Under the pieces are notes generated by a model. That model was not told the origin of the DNA. It saw nothing but the letters and a program-made list of their open reading frames with translations, and searched no databases. This document shows positions 30,949-41,529 of a DNA stretch of 64,000 nt, in pieces (the first letter of the stretch is position 1; each line of letters opens with the position of its first letter). Both the position numbers and the translations under genes were made by a program. The DNA is taken from positions 62,001 to 126,000 of the forward strand of contig BCWJ01000009.1 of NCBI GenBank assembly GCA_001592145.1, given 5' to 3'. The DNA comes from Xylanimicrobium pachnodae JCM 13526 = NBRC 107786. GTDB taxonomy: Bacteria; Actinomycetota; Actinomycetes; Actinomycetales; Cellulomonadaceae.

Positions 30949-30977
30949 TCCGTCAGGACTCAGATCCGTCAGGACTC
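30949..30977. repeat. Tandem 13-bp repeat duplicating the MATE stop codon
   Basis: tccgtcaggactc occurs at 30949-30961 and 30965-30977 (period 16 bp). The second copy contains the TCA (TGA on the minus strand) that ends the MATE gene; the first copy carries another TGA downstream. Confidence 0.85.
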
Positions 30978-32429
30978 GGCGCAGGCCCCCGCGGGGCGGG
31001 ACCACGACTCCGGCAGCGACCAGTCCGCGGGCTCCGCCTCCGCGACGGACCCCTCGGCGGGCTCCTGGGCGAGCGCGCTGACGCGCGGCACCTCCGTGCG
31101 CGCAGCGACCACGAGGCGGCGGCGCTCGCGGAACCACGCGACGAGCACGGGGGCCAGAGCGCCCATCCAGGCGAGCGGGGCGGCCCAGGCGACGCCCACG
31201 AAGCCGAAGTGGGAGACCAGCAGGATGGCCGCCGAGGCACGCATGACGAGCTCGAGCGCCCCCGCGACGGTGGGCACGGTGGACAGGCCCAGGCCCTGGA
31301 CCACGTTGCGCAGCACGAACAGCAGCGCCAGCACCGGGTACAGGCCACCGTTGACCAGGAAGTAGGTGCGCGCCATCGCCATGACCTCGGGCTGGTCCGG
31401 CCCGACGAACAGGCCCACGATCGGCTGGGAGAACGTCACCAGCACGGCCCCGAGCACCAGGGCGACGCCCACGGCGACCCCACACGTGCGGAAGGTCGCC
31501 ACCCGGATGCGGTCCCACTGCCGTGCCCCGCGGTTCTGCGCCACGAACGTGACCATGGCGATGCCGAACGAGTTCAGGGGCGCGACGGCGAGCCCGTCCA
31601 CGCGCGCGGCCGCCGTGAAGGCGCCCACGGCCGTGGCCCCCAGCCCGTTGACGGCCACCTGGAGCACGATCGCGCCGACGGCGATGACGGACATCTGGAA
31701 GCCCATGGGCAGTCCCGTGCGCATCGGCTCGCCGAGCGCGTACCGGCCGGCCCGCCAGTCCTCCCGCGTCAGGTGCAACGCCGGCATCTTGCGGACCACG
31801 AGCACGAGGCACGCGGAGACGGCAGCGCCCTGGGCCAGGATCGTGGCGAACGCGGCGCCCGCGAGCCCCCAGTGGAACACCCCGACGAGCAGCGCGACGA
31901 GGATCGCGTTGAGCACGGACGACGCCATGAGGAAGTAGAGCGGCGTCTTGGCGTCGCCGAGCGCCCGGATGACCGCCGAGACGTAGTTGAACGCCACGGT
32001 GATCCCGGCGCCCGCGAACGTGACGGCCAGGTAGACGGCCGACTGGTCGATGATCTCGGCCGGGGTGTTGAGCAGCGTGAGCAGGTCGCGCGCGAACACG
32101 ACGCCGACGGCGGTGATGACGACGGCGATGGCGGCCGAGAGGTAGGCGCCGGCTGCGACGAAGCGGCGGACGGCCTGAGCGTCACCCGCCCCGAACGCCC
32201 GGGCGACCGGGATCGCGAGGCCCGCCGCCGATCCCCAGGAGAACCCGATGAGCAGGAACACGAGGCTGCCCGAGGCCCCGACGGCCGCGAGCGCGTCGAG
32301 GCCCAGCAGGCGTCCGACGACGGCGGCGTCGGTGAACATGTAGAGCTGCTGGAAGAGGTTGCCGACCAGCAGGGGGACGGTGAAGGCGAGGATGAGGCGC
32401 GTCGGCGGCCCGACGGTGAGGTTCTGCAC
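30969..32429 (-). CDS. MATE family efflux transporter
   Basis: A 486-residue protein with about 12 hydrophobic helices in two homologous halves. Typical pieces are VPLLVGNLFQQLYMFTDAAVVGRLLG, AVIRALGDAKTPLYF, FVAQNRGARQWDRI and LRNVVQGLGLSTVP. MATE proteins export cationic drugs or metabolites with Na+ or H+ entry. Start is GTG at 32429; no clear ribosome site precedes it. The last ~40 residues are a polar tail. The gene converges on menF and shows no functional link to its neighbours. Confidence 0.93.
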   Translation of the reverse strand: MQNLTVGPPTRLILAFTVPLLVGNLFQQLYMFTDAAVVGRLLGLDALAAVGASGSLVFLLIGFSWGSAAGLAIPVARAFGAGDAQAVRRFVAAGAYLSAAIAVVITAVGVVFARDLLTLLNTPAEIIDQSAVYLAVTFAGAGITVAFNYVSAVIRALGDAKTPLYFLMASSVLNAILVALLVGVFHWGLAGAAFATILAQGAAVSACLVLVVRKMPALHLTREDWRAGRYALGEPMRTGLPMGFQMSVIAVGAIVLQVAVNGLGATAVGAFTAAARVDGLAVAPLNSFGIAMVTFVAQNRGARQWDRIRVATFRTCGVAVGVALVLGAVLVTFSQPIVGLFVGPDQPEVMAMARTYFLVNGGLYPVLALLFVLRNVVQGLGLSTVPTVAGALELVMRASAAILLVSHFGFVGVAWAAPLAWMGALAPVLVAWFRERRRLVVAARTEVPRVSALAQEPAEGSVAEAEPADWSLPESWSRPAGACAES

Positions 32430-32497
32430 GGTGGCCCGTCTGTCTCAGCGGGCGTCGTGGCGCCCATCAAATCGATTCGACAGGCTCCATGCTACGA

Positions 32498-32538
32498 CGG
32501 GACTTGCCAGATGCCACTGTGATTTGCGGGACGTGCCA
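32498..32538. repeat. Direct repeats upstream of MATE
   Basis: cgggacttgcca (32498-32509) and cgggacgtgcca (32527-32538) differ at one base, and a partial third copy follows. They lie 69-109 bp before the MATE start and could bind a regulator. A TAGCAT -10 candidate (minus strand, 32489-32494) lies beside them. Confidence 0.4.
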
Positions 32539-32547
32539 CCGGGACGT

Positions 32548-33921
32548 TCAGTTCTCCCACACGGCCTCGTCGAAGCCCGCCCAGGTCTGCCGGTCGGACG
32601 TCGCGCCCAGCAGCCCGACCGTCGGGTTGAGGGCGGCCAGGAGCAGCGCCGTCAGCGTCGTGGGCGGGTGCGCGGCGTCGAAGGCGAGCGACTCACCGTC
32701 CGGACCGGACGCCGTGAGCGAGGTGATGTACATGGTCGCGTGACCGTCCATGGTGACGGCGTCCGAGGTCGTGACGGTGCCCCCGCTGCGATCGCTCAGG
32801 TACGTCCTGAGCCGGAACCCCGAGACCACCACGTGGTCCGCCACGATCTTGAGCGCGGCCCGCCGCTCGCCCGAGTCGCCCACCGGCACGGACACCAGCG
32901 CGATCGCCTCGATGCCCGCGATCTCCAGGTCCGACGCCTTGAGCTCCGCCGGGATCGCGAACACGTCGGCGTCCTCCGTCCCGCCGAGCGCGATGGGCAG
33001 GGCGTCCTCGTCGGGCGCCGGCAGCTCCTCCGGCACCTCCACCGTGACGCCGGGGGCCGCGTCCGGCGTCTCCTGCGCCGGATCGCTCTCGGGAGTCTGC
33101 TCCGCGGGGGCGGCGTCGTCACCCTCGCCGGCGGTGGCAGGGTCCTCGCCGACGTCGTCGCCGTCGTCGCCGTCGTCCGTGGCAGGGGCCGACGGCGAGG
33201 GCGACTCGGCGGGAGCCGACGCGGACGGGGACGGCGAGGAGGTCGGCGAGGGGGACGGTGAGGGCGACGGCGACTGGCCGGGCAGGGGCGGCAGGTCCAC
33301 GTCGCACAGGATGAACCCGAGGATGCAGGGCCCGCCGGCAGGCACCGCGCCGGCCAGGCCGCCCGCGGCGAGCGCCACGGACAGGACCGCGGCGGCCGAG
33401 CGACGGGCCGCCCGCCGGGACGGCAGCTGGTCCGTCAGCCCGAACACCGACAGCCCGGAACCCTCGGCCAGGCCGTCCTCGACGGCCGCGCCAGCACCCA
33501 CATCGTCGGCACCCAAGTCGTCAGCGGCGGCGTCGTCGGCTGCGGTGTCCACGGCTGCGGCGTCGTCGGGCCGGGCCAGGAACGACACGACGACGATCGA
33601 CCCGACGATGCCCAGGACGGCCCCGACCCCGAGACCGCCCGCGTTGACCGCGACGAGCGAGTACACCGACAGCACGAGGCCGATCACCCCGTAGAAGAGG
33701 TGGTGCACCGGCTGGAGCATCGCGAGCACCCCGGCGAGCACGACGACGATGGGGATGACGGTGGTCTGCATGCCGGAGAAGCCGAGCTGCAGGACGACGC
33801 CGCCCACCGAGACGCCGGACCGGCCGAACGCGAACAGTTCCACCCCGGCGAGGACGAGCAGGGAGGCGCCCCAGAAGGGGCGCCCCCGCCGCCACTGCCG
33901 GAAGCCCGGCCTCAGAAGCAC
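32548..33921 (-). CDS. DUF6114 domain-containing membrane protein with exported C-terminal domain
   Basis: A 457-residue protein of unknown function. Residues ~1-115 hold four hydrophobic helices around FWGASLLVLAGVEL and GVIGLVLSVYSLVAV, which is the DUF6114 region. An acidic linker follows, then a hydrophobic helix (SVALAAGGLAGAVPAGG), a Pro/Ser-rich linker (~residues 245-290), an acidic stretch, and a beta-rich C-terminal domain of ~150 residues. I chose the GTG at 33921, which overlaps the end of the DUF6230 gene by 10 bp and leaves the first helix intact. The pair DUF6230-DUF6114 is recurrent in actinobacteria, with no established function. Confidence 0.83.
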   Translation of the reverse strand: MLLRPGFRQWRRGRPFWGASLLVLAGVELFAFGRSGVSVGGVVLQLGFSGMQTTVIPIVVVLAGVLAMLQPVHHLFYGVIGLVLSVYSLVAVNAGGLGVGAVLGIVGSIVVVSFLARPDDAAAVDTAADDAAADDLGADDVGAGAAVEDGLAEGSGLSVFGLTDQLPSRRAARRSAAAVLSVALAAGGLAGAVPAGGPCILGFILCDVDLPPLPGQSPSPSPSPSPTSSPSPSASAPAESPSPSAPATDDGDDGDDVGEDPATAGEGDDAAPAEQTPESDPAQETPDAAPGVTVEVPEELPAPDEDALPIALGGTEDADVFAIPAELKASDLEIAGIEAIALVSVPVGDSGERRAALKIVADHVVVSGFRLRTYLSDRSGGTVTTSDAVTMDGHATMYITSLTASGPDGESLAFDAAHPPTTLTALLLAALNPTVGLLGATSDRQTWAGFDEAVWEN

Positions 33922-34517
33922 TCCTTGCCCTCCATGTTGATGCCGAGCTTGAGGTCGGTGAGCTTGAACACCGCGGCCTGGGTGGTCCACGCGACCTGCT
34001 CGAGGTTGTCGATCGTGATCGAGTCGGAGTCCATCGCGAAGTCGTGCACGGAGCCCTTGGCCGCCGTCTTGACGGTGGAGGCGTCGACGCCGATGCGGAT
34101 CGCGTTGAACGTGGCGTCACCCGAGAGGTTGTCCATGCCGATCTGGAGGCCGGAGGCCTGCACGGGCTTGTCCGGGTTGGTGCCCGCGCTGATGAGCAGG
34201 GTGGGGCCGAACGGCGTCTTGACCGACTGGCACAGGTCGTAGAGCTTGGCCTCGGCGATGTTGGCGATGGCCGCGGGGTGCTGCTTGGCATCCTTGCCCG
34301 CGTCCGCGACCTCGGCGCCGACCCCCGCGTACTGCGAGAACCCCGTGCCGTCGAGCTTGTCGGCCGAGATCTTGAACTGCTGGCCCGAGACCGCCATCGA
34401 GATCGGGACGACGCCTTGCGCCACCCCGCCCCCGACCAGGACCAGCGCGGCGACGGTCGGGACCGTCGCGAGCAGGACGCGCCCTCTGCGCGTCCGGGTG
34501 AGCGAGCTGAACCTCAT
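33912..34517 (-). CDS. DUF6230 family exported protein
   Basis: A 201-residue protein with a basic start and hydrophobic segment (residues ~12-36, VLLATVPTVAALVLVGGGVA), likely a signal peptide or anchor. A beta-rich domain with two cysteines (DLCQSV and the final ECF) follows. Some databases call relatives cholesterol esterase; no serine-hydrolase motif (GxSxG) is visible here, so I do not support an esterase activity. ATG at 34517 follows GGGGG 4-9 bp upstream; a longer opening lacks such a site. It is divergent from the TetR gene and overlaps the DUF6114 gene. Confidence 0.85.
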   Translation of the reverse strand: MRFSSLTRTRRGRVLLATVPTVAALVLVGGGVAQGVVPISMAVSGQQFKISADKLDGTGFSQYAGVGAEVADAGKDAKQHPAAIANIAEAKLYDLCQSVKTPFGPTLLISAGTNPDKPVQASGLQIGMDNLSGDATFNAIRIGVDASTVKTAAKGSVHDFAMDSDSITIDNLEQVAWTTQAAVFKLTDLKLGINMEGKECF

Positions 34518-34595
34518 GTGTTCCCCCACGTTTCTCACGGGCGACACCGATGTCGCCGGACAAACGCCGAAGGTAGACCCGTTACTGACGGTGCG

Positions 34596-34622
34596 TCAAC
34601 AGGTAGTTGAGTTGTCGTCAAC
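34596..34622. promoter_or_regulatory. Probable TetR operator: three TCAAC/GTTGA half sites
   Basis: TCAAC-AGGTA-GTTGA (34596-34610) is a perfect inverted repeat. A third half site TCAAC (34618-34622) forms a second inverted pair with the GTTGA at 34606-34610. The array lies between the DUF6230 and TetR starts, 16 bp upstream of the TetR -10, as expected for control of both genes. Confidence 0.6.
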
Positions 34623-34637
34623 AATGAGCGGTGGCCT

Positions 34638-34643
34638 TAGGGT
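34638..34643 (+). promoter_or_regulatory. -10 box of tetR, probable leaderless start
   Basis: TAGGGT ends 6 bp before the ATG at 34650. The half-site array lies just upstream, so bound repressor would block polymerase. Confidence 0.45.
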
Positions 34644-34649
34644 CGTGCT

Positions 34650-35306
34650 ATGCCGCCAGCACTGCACGGCCCGACCGGACGACCGCACCGCAAGCGCCTG
34701 AGCCCTGACGAACGGCGGCACCAGCTCCTCGCGATCGGCGTCGACCGCCTCACCACCCAGCCGCTGGAGGCCATCTCCGTCGAGGACATCGCGGCGGCCG
34801 CCGGCGTCTCCCCCGGCCTGGTGTTCCACTACTTCGGCACCCGCCAGGGCCTGCACCTGGCGATCGTGCGCACCGCACGGGACGCCATGCTGGCCGCCAC
34901 CCAGCCCGACCCCGCGCTGCCGGCACGCGAGCGCCTGCGCGACGTGCTCGCCCGCTTCGTCACCTTCGTCCAGCAGCACGACGCGACGTTCCACTCCGTG
35001 GTCCGCGGGGCCGCCTCCGGTGATCCGCGCGTGCGCGAGACCGTCCAGCACGCCCGCGACGTGCTCACCGAGCACACGACCGCCGTCGTCGTCGACCTCG
35101 GGGCGCAGCGCACCCCGCTGGTCGACGTCGCCGTGCGCGCCTGGATCTCGCTGGCCGAGCAGGCCCTCGTCGACGCGGCGACGGACACCGCGATCCCCAG
35201 CGCCGAACTGGTCGCGTTCCTGGAACGCAGCGCGCTCGCCGTCGTCGCGGCCGCCGCGCCGACGACGACGACGCCGGACACGCCGAGGGGGCCCGACGCC
35301 GTCTGA
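34650..35306 (+). CDS. TetR/AcrR family transcriptional regulator
   Basis: A 218-residue regulator. The helix-turn-helix at residues ~42-62 reads EDIAAAAGVSPGLVFHYFGTR, a close match to the family. The C-terminal ligand domain is all-helical and variable. It is divergent from the DUF6230-DUF6114 pair, and inverted half sites lie between them, so I infer that it represses that pair and itself. The inducer is unknown. An arginine-rich N-terminal arm (residues 1-22) precedes the HTH. The stop codon lies in the loop of a terminator hairpin. Confidence 0.92.
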   Translation: MPPALHGPTGRPHRKRLSPDERRHQLLAIGVDRLTTQPLEAISVEDIAAAAGVSPGLVFHYFGTRQGLHLAIVRTARDAMLAATQPDPALPARERLRDVLARFVTFVQQHDATFHSVVRGAASGDPRVRETVQHARDVLTEHTTAVVVDLGAQRTPLVDVAVRAWISLAEQALVDAATDTAIPSAELVAFLERSALAVVAAAAPTTTTPDTPRGPDAV

Positions 35307-35318
35307 CGTCGAGCCCCC
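35287..35318. terminator. Bidirectional hairpin between tetR and htrA
   Basis: GGGGGC-c-CGACG (35287-35298) pairs with CGTCG-a-GCCCCC (35307-35318), with one mismatch and an 8-base loop. There is no U-run, as is common in actinobacteria. It could end both converging transcripts. Confidence 0.65.
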
Positions 35319-35338
35319 GCGGGGTCGTGCGTAGTGGG

Positions 35339-37147
<1,809 letters not shown>

Positions 37148-37269
37148 GTCTGATGGCCTCCTCGATCTCCCTGACCCGAGATAACACCACGAGGCTGATG
37201 TGGCTCTGGGCCTTGTCTGAGAGTTCCCTGCGATGTGGCATCCGGGGCTCGCCGCGCGGGCCCCACGGC

Positions 37270-39078
37270 TCAGATCGCCGCCGCTATCGCCGACACGATC
37301 GAACCATGGAGCTCGCCCGTCGACGCGTGACGGTCGCGGCGTGACACACGGACGTCGACGACCTCGACACCGTCCCCAGGGTCCGCGAGCGCCGCCCGCA
37401 GCTCCGCGAGGGTCGCCACCGGCCGGTAGGTGACACCGTACGCCGCGCACAGGGGGCCCAGGCGCACGCCTGTGGGGGTCGCGAAGACGCGTTCGAAGGT
37501 GCGGCCGCCCGCGGGTGAGGCGGCGGCCACCGCCCCGTGCTCCAGCGTGGCGAAGATCGACCCGCCGTCGTCGTTGACCACGACGATCTGGAGGGACGCC
37601 GCCGGTTCGAGGGGACCGCGCAGCAGTCCCCCGACGTCGTGCAGGAACGTGAGGTCGCCCAGCAGCGCGCGGGTGCGGCGGCCGGCGCGGGCGGCCGCCA
37701 GGGCGACGCCGTACGTCGTGGAGATGGTGCCGTCGATGCCTGCGAGCCCGCGGTTGGCGAGGACCGCGCCGGGTCCGGCGCCCCCGTCGATCCCGAGCAC
37801 GAGGTCCAGGTCCCGCACGGGGTTCGACGACCCGACGACGAGCACGTCGCCCGGCCCGGAGGCGGCGGCGACGGCGCGTGCGACGACGAGGGGGCCGTAC
37901 GGCTCCTCGGCGAGCGGCGTGTCGTCCCCGGGCAGGGTTGCGGCCCCGACGACGTCGGTCGCGGCGCGCGACGCGGCCCGCCAGCGGTCCAGGAACGCGC
38001 TGCCGGCGGGAGTCGCGGGCGCGGCGAACCAGCGCTCGTGCAGCGCGTCGACCACCAGCTCCGCCTGACGGGCTGCGTCCGGCCAGGGCCCGCCGCCCGG
38101 GGCGACGACGGTCACGACGACGTCGGGGCGGCCCAGCAGCCGCTGGACGGGGCGCGAGAGCGTGGGGTGCCCGAACACGATCGCGTGCTCGATCTCGGCG
38201 GCGAGAGCCGGGACCCCGAGCACGGAGCGGTACGCGCGGATCGCGTTCGGGCCGCCGCACGCGCCCGAGGACGGCTCGGCGAGCAGGGGCCAGCCCTGCG
38301 CCTCCGCGAGCGCGCGGGCGGCGGGGCCCGCACCGTCGCCCGCGACCACGACGGTGCGCGTCGGGTCGCCGGACAGCGCCGGGTCGGCGCCCGGCCCCGG
38401 AGCGGGGGGCGCGACGGTGGTGCGGCGGTAGCCGGCGGGCCACGGGCCGGTGATCGCCGGGCCGGCCGACGACGTGGCCGGGTGGAGCGGGTCGCGGTAG
38501 GCGAGGTTGAGGTGCACGGGCCCGGGGTTCCGGTCGCGCAGGCCCTGGGCGGCGACCAGCGCCCGCCCCGCCGCCGCGAGCAGGTCGCGGATCTCGCCGT
38601 CGCGCCCGTCCAGGGCGGGCACGTCGACGGCCGCGCGCACGGCGGTACCGAAGAGGCCCACCTGGTCGGTGGTCTGCGACGCGCCCGTGCCGCGCAGCTC
38701 GTGGGGCCGGTCGGCGGTGAGCAGCACCAGTGGCACGCCGGTGTGGTGCGCTTCGAGCACGGCGGGGTGCAGGTTCGCCACGGCGGTGCCCGACGTGGTC
38801 ACGACGGCGACGGGGCGCGGGACGGTGACCTGACCGGCCGAGGTTCCCAGCACGACAGGCTCCGAGGCGCGCGCGAGCCCGAGCGCCAGGAACGCGGCGG
38901 CCCGCTCGTCGATCCGCACGTGCAGCGTGATCGTCCCGGCGTCGGCGGCCTCCGCGAGCGCGTAGGCGAGCGGCGCGGAGCGCGACCCGGGGGCGAGCAC
39001 CACGTCGCGCGCCCCGCGCGCCCACAGCTCGGCCACGAGCGCCCGGGCCGCCGCGATCGAGGGCGGCTGCGCTGTCAT
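37270..39078 (-). CDS. menD: SEPHCHC synthase (MenD)
   Basis: A 602-residue thiamine-diphosphate enzyme. It joins isochorismate and 2-oxoglutarate to give 2-succinyl-5-enolpyruvyl-6-hydroxy-3-cyclohexene-1-carboxylate, the second step to menaquinone. It shows VVLAPGSRSAPLAYAL, RIDERAAAFLALGLA with the catalytic Glu, TSGTAVANLHPAVLEA, DRPHELRGTGASQTTDQ and a C-terminal NDDGGSIF cofactor motif. ATG at 39078 overlaps the menC stop. Longer openings upstream are menC shadows. Length is slightly above the E. coli enzyme (556), with Ala/Gly-rich inserts. Confidence 0.96.
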   Translation of the reverse strand: MTAQPPSIAAARALVAELWARGARDVVLAPGSRSAPLAYALAEAADAGTITLHVRIDERAAAFLALGLARASEPVVLGTSAGQVTVPRPVAVVTTSGTAVANLHPAVLEAHHTGVPLVLLTADRPHELRGTGASQTTDQVGLFGTAVRAAVDVPALDGRDGEIRDLLAAAGRALVAAQGLRDRNPGPVHLNLAYRDPLHPATSSAGPAITGPWPAGYRRTTVAPPAPGPGADPALSGDPTRTVVVAGDGAGPAARALAEAQGWPLLAEPSSGACGGPNAIRAYRSVLGVPALAAEIEHAIVFGHPTLSRPVQRLLGRPDVVVTVVAPGGGPWPDAARQAELVVDALHERWFAAPATPAGSAFLDRWRAASRAATDVVGAATLPGDDTPLAEEPYGPLVVARAVAAASGPGDVLVVGSSNPVRDLDLVLGIDGGAGPGAVLANRGLAGIDGTISTTYGVALAAARAGRRTRALLGDLTFLHDVGGLLRGPLEPAASLQIVVVNDDGGSIFATLEHGAVAAASPAGGRTFERVFATPTGVRLGPLCAAYGVTYRPVATLAELRAALADPGDGVEVVDVRVSRRDRHASTGELHGSIVSAIAAAI

Positions 39079-40163
39079 CGGGCGCTCCCCGGGTTCCCGG
39101 CGTCCAGGAGCGCCGCCAGCCGGTCGGCCCGGTCCAGCCAGCGTGCGCGCACCGCGTCCGACGCCGTCGCCGACTCGAGGGCTGCGGCGTCGGGCTCGAG
39201 GCGCGGGTCGCCCGCGCGCAGCACGGGCAGCGCACCATCGACGGGCAGCAACGGGTCGGCGACGACGTCGTGCGCGAGGAGCTGCGAGGTCGCCAGCCCG
39301 CACGCGTACGGCAGGTCGGGCAGGGCGCCGGCGAGCGCCACCCCGGCGGCGAGGCCCACGGAGGACTCGAGGGCGGAGGACACCACGACGGGCAGGCCGA
39401 CACGCTCGGCCAGGTCCAGGCAGGCGCGGACCCCTCCGAGCGGCTGCACCTTGAGCACCACGATGTCGGCGGCGTCGAGCGCGACCACACGCAGGGGGTC
39501 GGCGGCGCGGCGGACGGACTCGTCCGCGGCGACGGGCACGTCGAGACCGGCGCGCAGCAGCTCGCGGCGCAGCGCGGCCAGGTCCTCGACGCTCGCGCAC
39601 GGTTGCTCGGCGTACTCCAGGCCGCGTGCGGCGCGGTCCAGGTCGCGCAGGTGGGTCAGGGCTTCGGCGACGGTCCAGCCACCGTTGGCGTCCACGCGGA
39701 TGCGACCGACGCCGGGGCCGTGAAGTTCGTCGAAGACGGCCCGCACGGCGGCGACCCGCTCCACCTCGGCGGCCACGGGCTCCAGGACGCCGTCGGTGCG
39801 CTGCGCCACCTTGACCTTCGCGGTGCGGCACCCGCCCGAGGCGAGCACGATCGCGCGCACCTGCTCCGGGCCGACGGCGGGCACCGTCACGTTCACGGGC
39901 ACGTGCGCCCGCACCGGGGAGGGCCAGCCCACCGTGGCCGCCTCGCGCGCGGCGCGCAGCCAGGTGGCCGACTCGGCGTCGTCGTAGTCCCAGAACGGGC
40001 TCAGCTCACCCCAGCCGGCGTCGCCGCGCAGCAGCACCCCGTCGCGGACGTCGATGCCGCGAAACCGGGTACGCAGCCTCGACGACCACACGAACGGGGA
40101 CGGCACGGGGGTACGGGGCACGGTGTCAGCGTAGATGCCGGCGCTCCGGCTCAGCAGTGACAT
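39075..40163 (-). CDS. menC: o-Succinylbenzoate synthase
   Basis: A 362-residue enolase-superfamily enzyme that dehydrates SHCHC to o-succinylbenzoate, the fourth step to menaquinone. The catalytic lysine lies in TAKVKVA and metal ligands in RVDANGGW, YAEQPC and AADES; VLKVQPLGG holds the second lysine. The N-terminal ~15 residues before FVWSSRLRTRFRGI are poorly conserved, so the start could be a little downstream of the ATG at 40163. The gene overlaps menD and lies 30 bp after the 55-codon gene, so the three are likely co-transcribed. Confidence 0.93.
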   Translation of the reverse strand: MSLLSRSAGIYADTVPRTPVPSPFVWSSRLRTRFRGIDVRDGVLLRGDAGWGELSPFWDYDDAESATWLRAAREAATVGWPSPVRAHVPVNVTVPAVGPEQVRAIVLASGGCRTAKVKVAQRTDGVLEPVAAEVERVAAVRAVFDELHGPGVGRIRVDANGGWTVAEALTHLRDLDRAARGLEYAEQPCASVEDLAALRRELLRAGLDVPVAADESVRRAADPLRVVALDAADIVVLKVQPLGGVRACLDLAERVGLPVVVSSALESSVGLAAGVALAGALPDLPYACGLATSQLLAHDVVADPLLPVDGALPVLRAGDPRLEPDAAALESATASDAVRARWLDRADRLAALLDAGNPGSAR

Positions 40164-40193
40164 TCCCGACCGAACCTGCGGCTCCGCTCCAGC

Positions 40194-40361
40194 TCAGTCG
40201 GTGAACTCGGTCAGGCCCGGCTGGAAGTCCAGCGTCCCCACCACGTGGGGGTCCGCAGCCAGGTCGGCACGGACGGCGGCGTTGTAGGCGTACAGGTCAT
40301 GCGAGACAGCCCGGTCGATTGCAGCCGAGTCGAGCACCTCGCGGGTCTGCAGGTTGCTCAT
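40194..40361 (-). CDS. Small protein of 55 residues, unknown function
   Basis: An open frame ATG(40361)-TGA(40194) encodes 55 residues beginning MSNLQTREVLDSAAIDR and ending GLTEFTD. Almost every third codon position is G or C, the composition is balanced (acidic, no Arg-rich shadow look), and it sits in the gap between menB and menC, 30 bp before the menC start in the same direction. I do not recognise the family. It has no signal peptide or membrane segment. It could be a small regulatory or partner protein, or a remnant. A short out-of-frame ATG GAC GCA TGA lies just upstream, so initiation could be coupled to it. Confidence 0.6.
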   Translation of the reverse strand: MSNLQTREVLDSAAIDRAVSHDLYAYNAAVRADLAADPHVVGTLDFQPGLTEFTD

Positions 40362-40415
40362 GCGTCCATGCTCACCCCTGGGTGCCGCCGCACCGGTTGT
40401 TTGGCGCAGACCACG

Positions 40416-40435
40416 CTTGTGAATGTCGTCACAAG
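40416..40435. promoter_or_regulatory. CRP/GlxR-type palindrome upstream of menB
   Basis: CTTGTGA-ATGTCG-TCACAAG is a perfect inverted repeat with 7-bp arms and contains the full TGTGA-N6-TCACA core (40418-40433). It is centred about 46 bp before the predicted menB transcription start and abuts the -35 position, where no -35 hexamer is visible. This fits an activator site. It also lies between menB and the divergent 55-codon gene. Confidence 0.65.
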
Positions 40436-40458
40436 GTGGTCGGCAGGTGCGCGGACCC

Positions 40459-40464
40459 TAGGCT
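40459..40464 (+). promoter_or_regulatory. -10 box of menB, probable leaderless start
   Basis: TAGGCT ends 7 bp before the GTG at 40472. The -35 position (40436-40441, gtggtc) is poor, which suits dependence on the adjacent palindrome. Confidence 0.5.
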
Positions 40465-40471
40465 GGGCGTC

Positions 40472-41440
<969 letters not shown>

Positions 41441-41463
41441 GTGGCCTCGGCCCTCACCAAGTA

Positions 41464-41509
41464 CGACGGCGGCCGGCCGTTCCCCGCGGGGAGCGACCGG
41501 CCGCCGTCG
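41464..41509. terminator. Strong bidirectional hairpin between menB and the NCS2 permease
   Basis: Perfect 13-bp arms cgacggcggccgg (41464-41476) and ccggccgccgtcg (41497-41509) enclose a loop that itself contains the palindrome tccccgcgggga. It separates two converging genes. Confidence 0.75.
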
Positions 41510-41529
41510 TCGGTGCGAGTGTCAGCGGG

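Noticed and set aside
29542-31812. 756-codon open frame on the minus strand across menF and the MATE gene
   Set aside because: It is antisense to menF and out of frame with MATE; both are clear families, and this one has no motif.
33912-34517. Cholesterol esterase label for the DUF6230 protein
   Set aside because: No GxSxG or other hydrolase motif is present, so the label carried by some relatives is not supported.
37270-39831. 853-codon extended version of menD
   Set aside because: The extra N-terminal part is menC read in another frame; the ATG at 39078 gives the normal MenD start and a 4-bp overlap.
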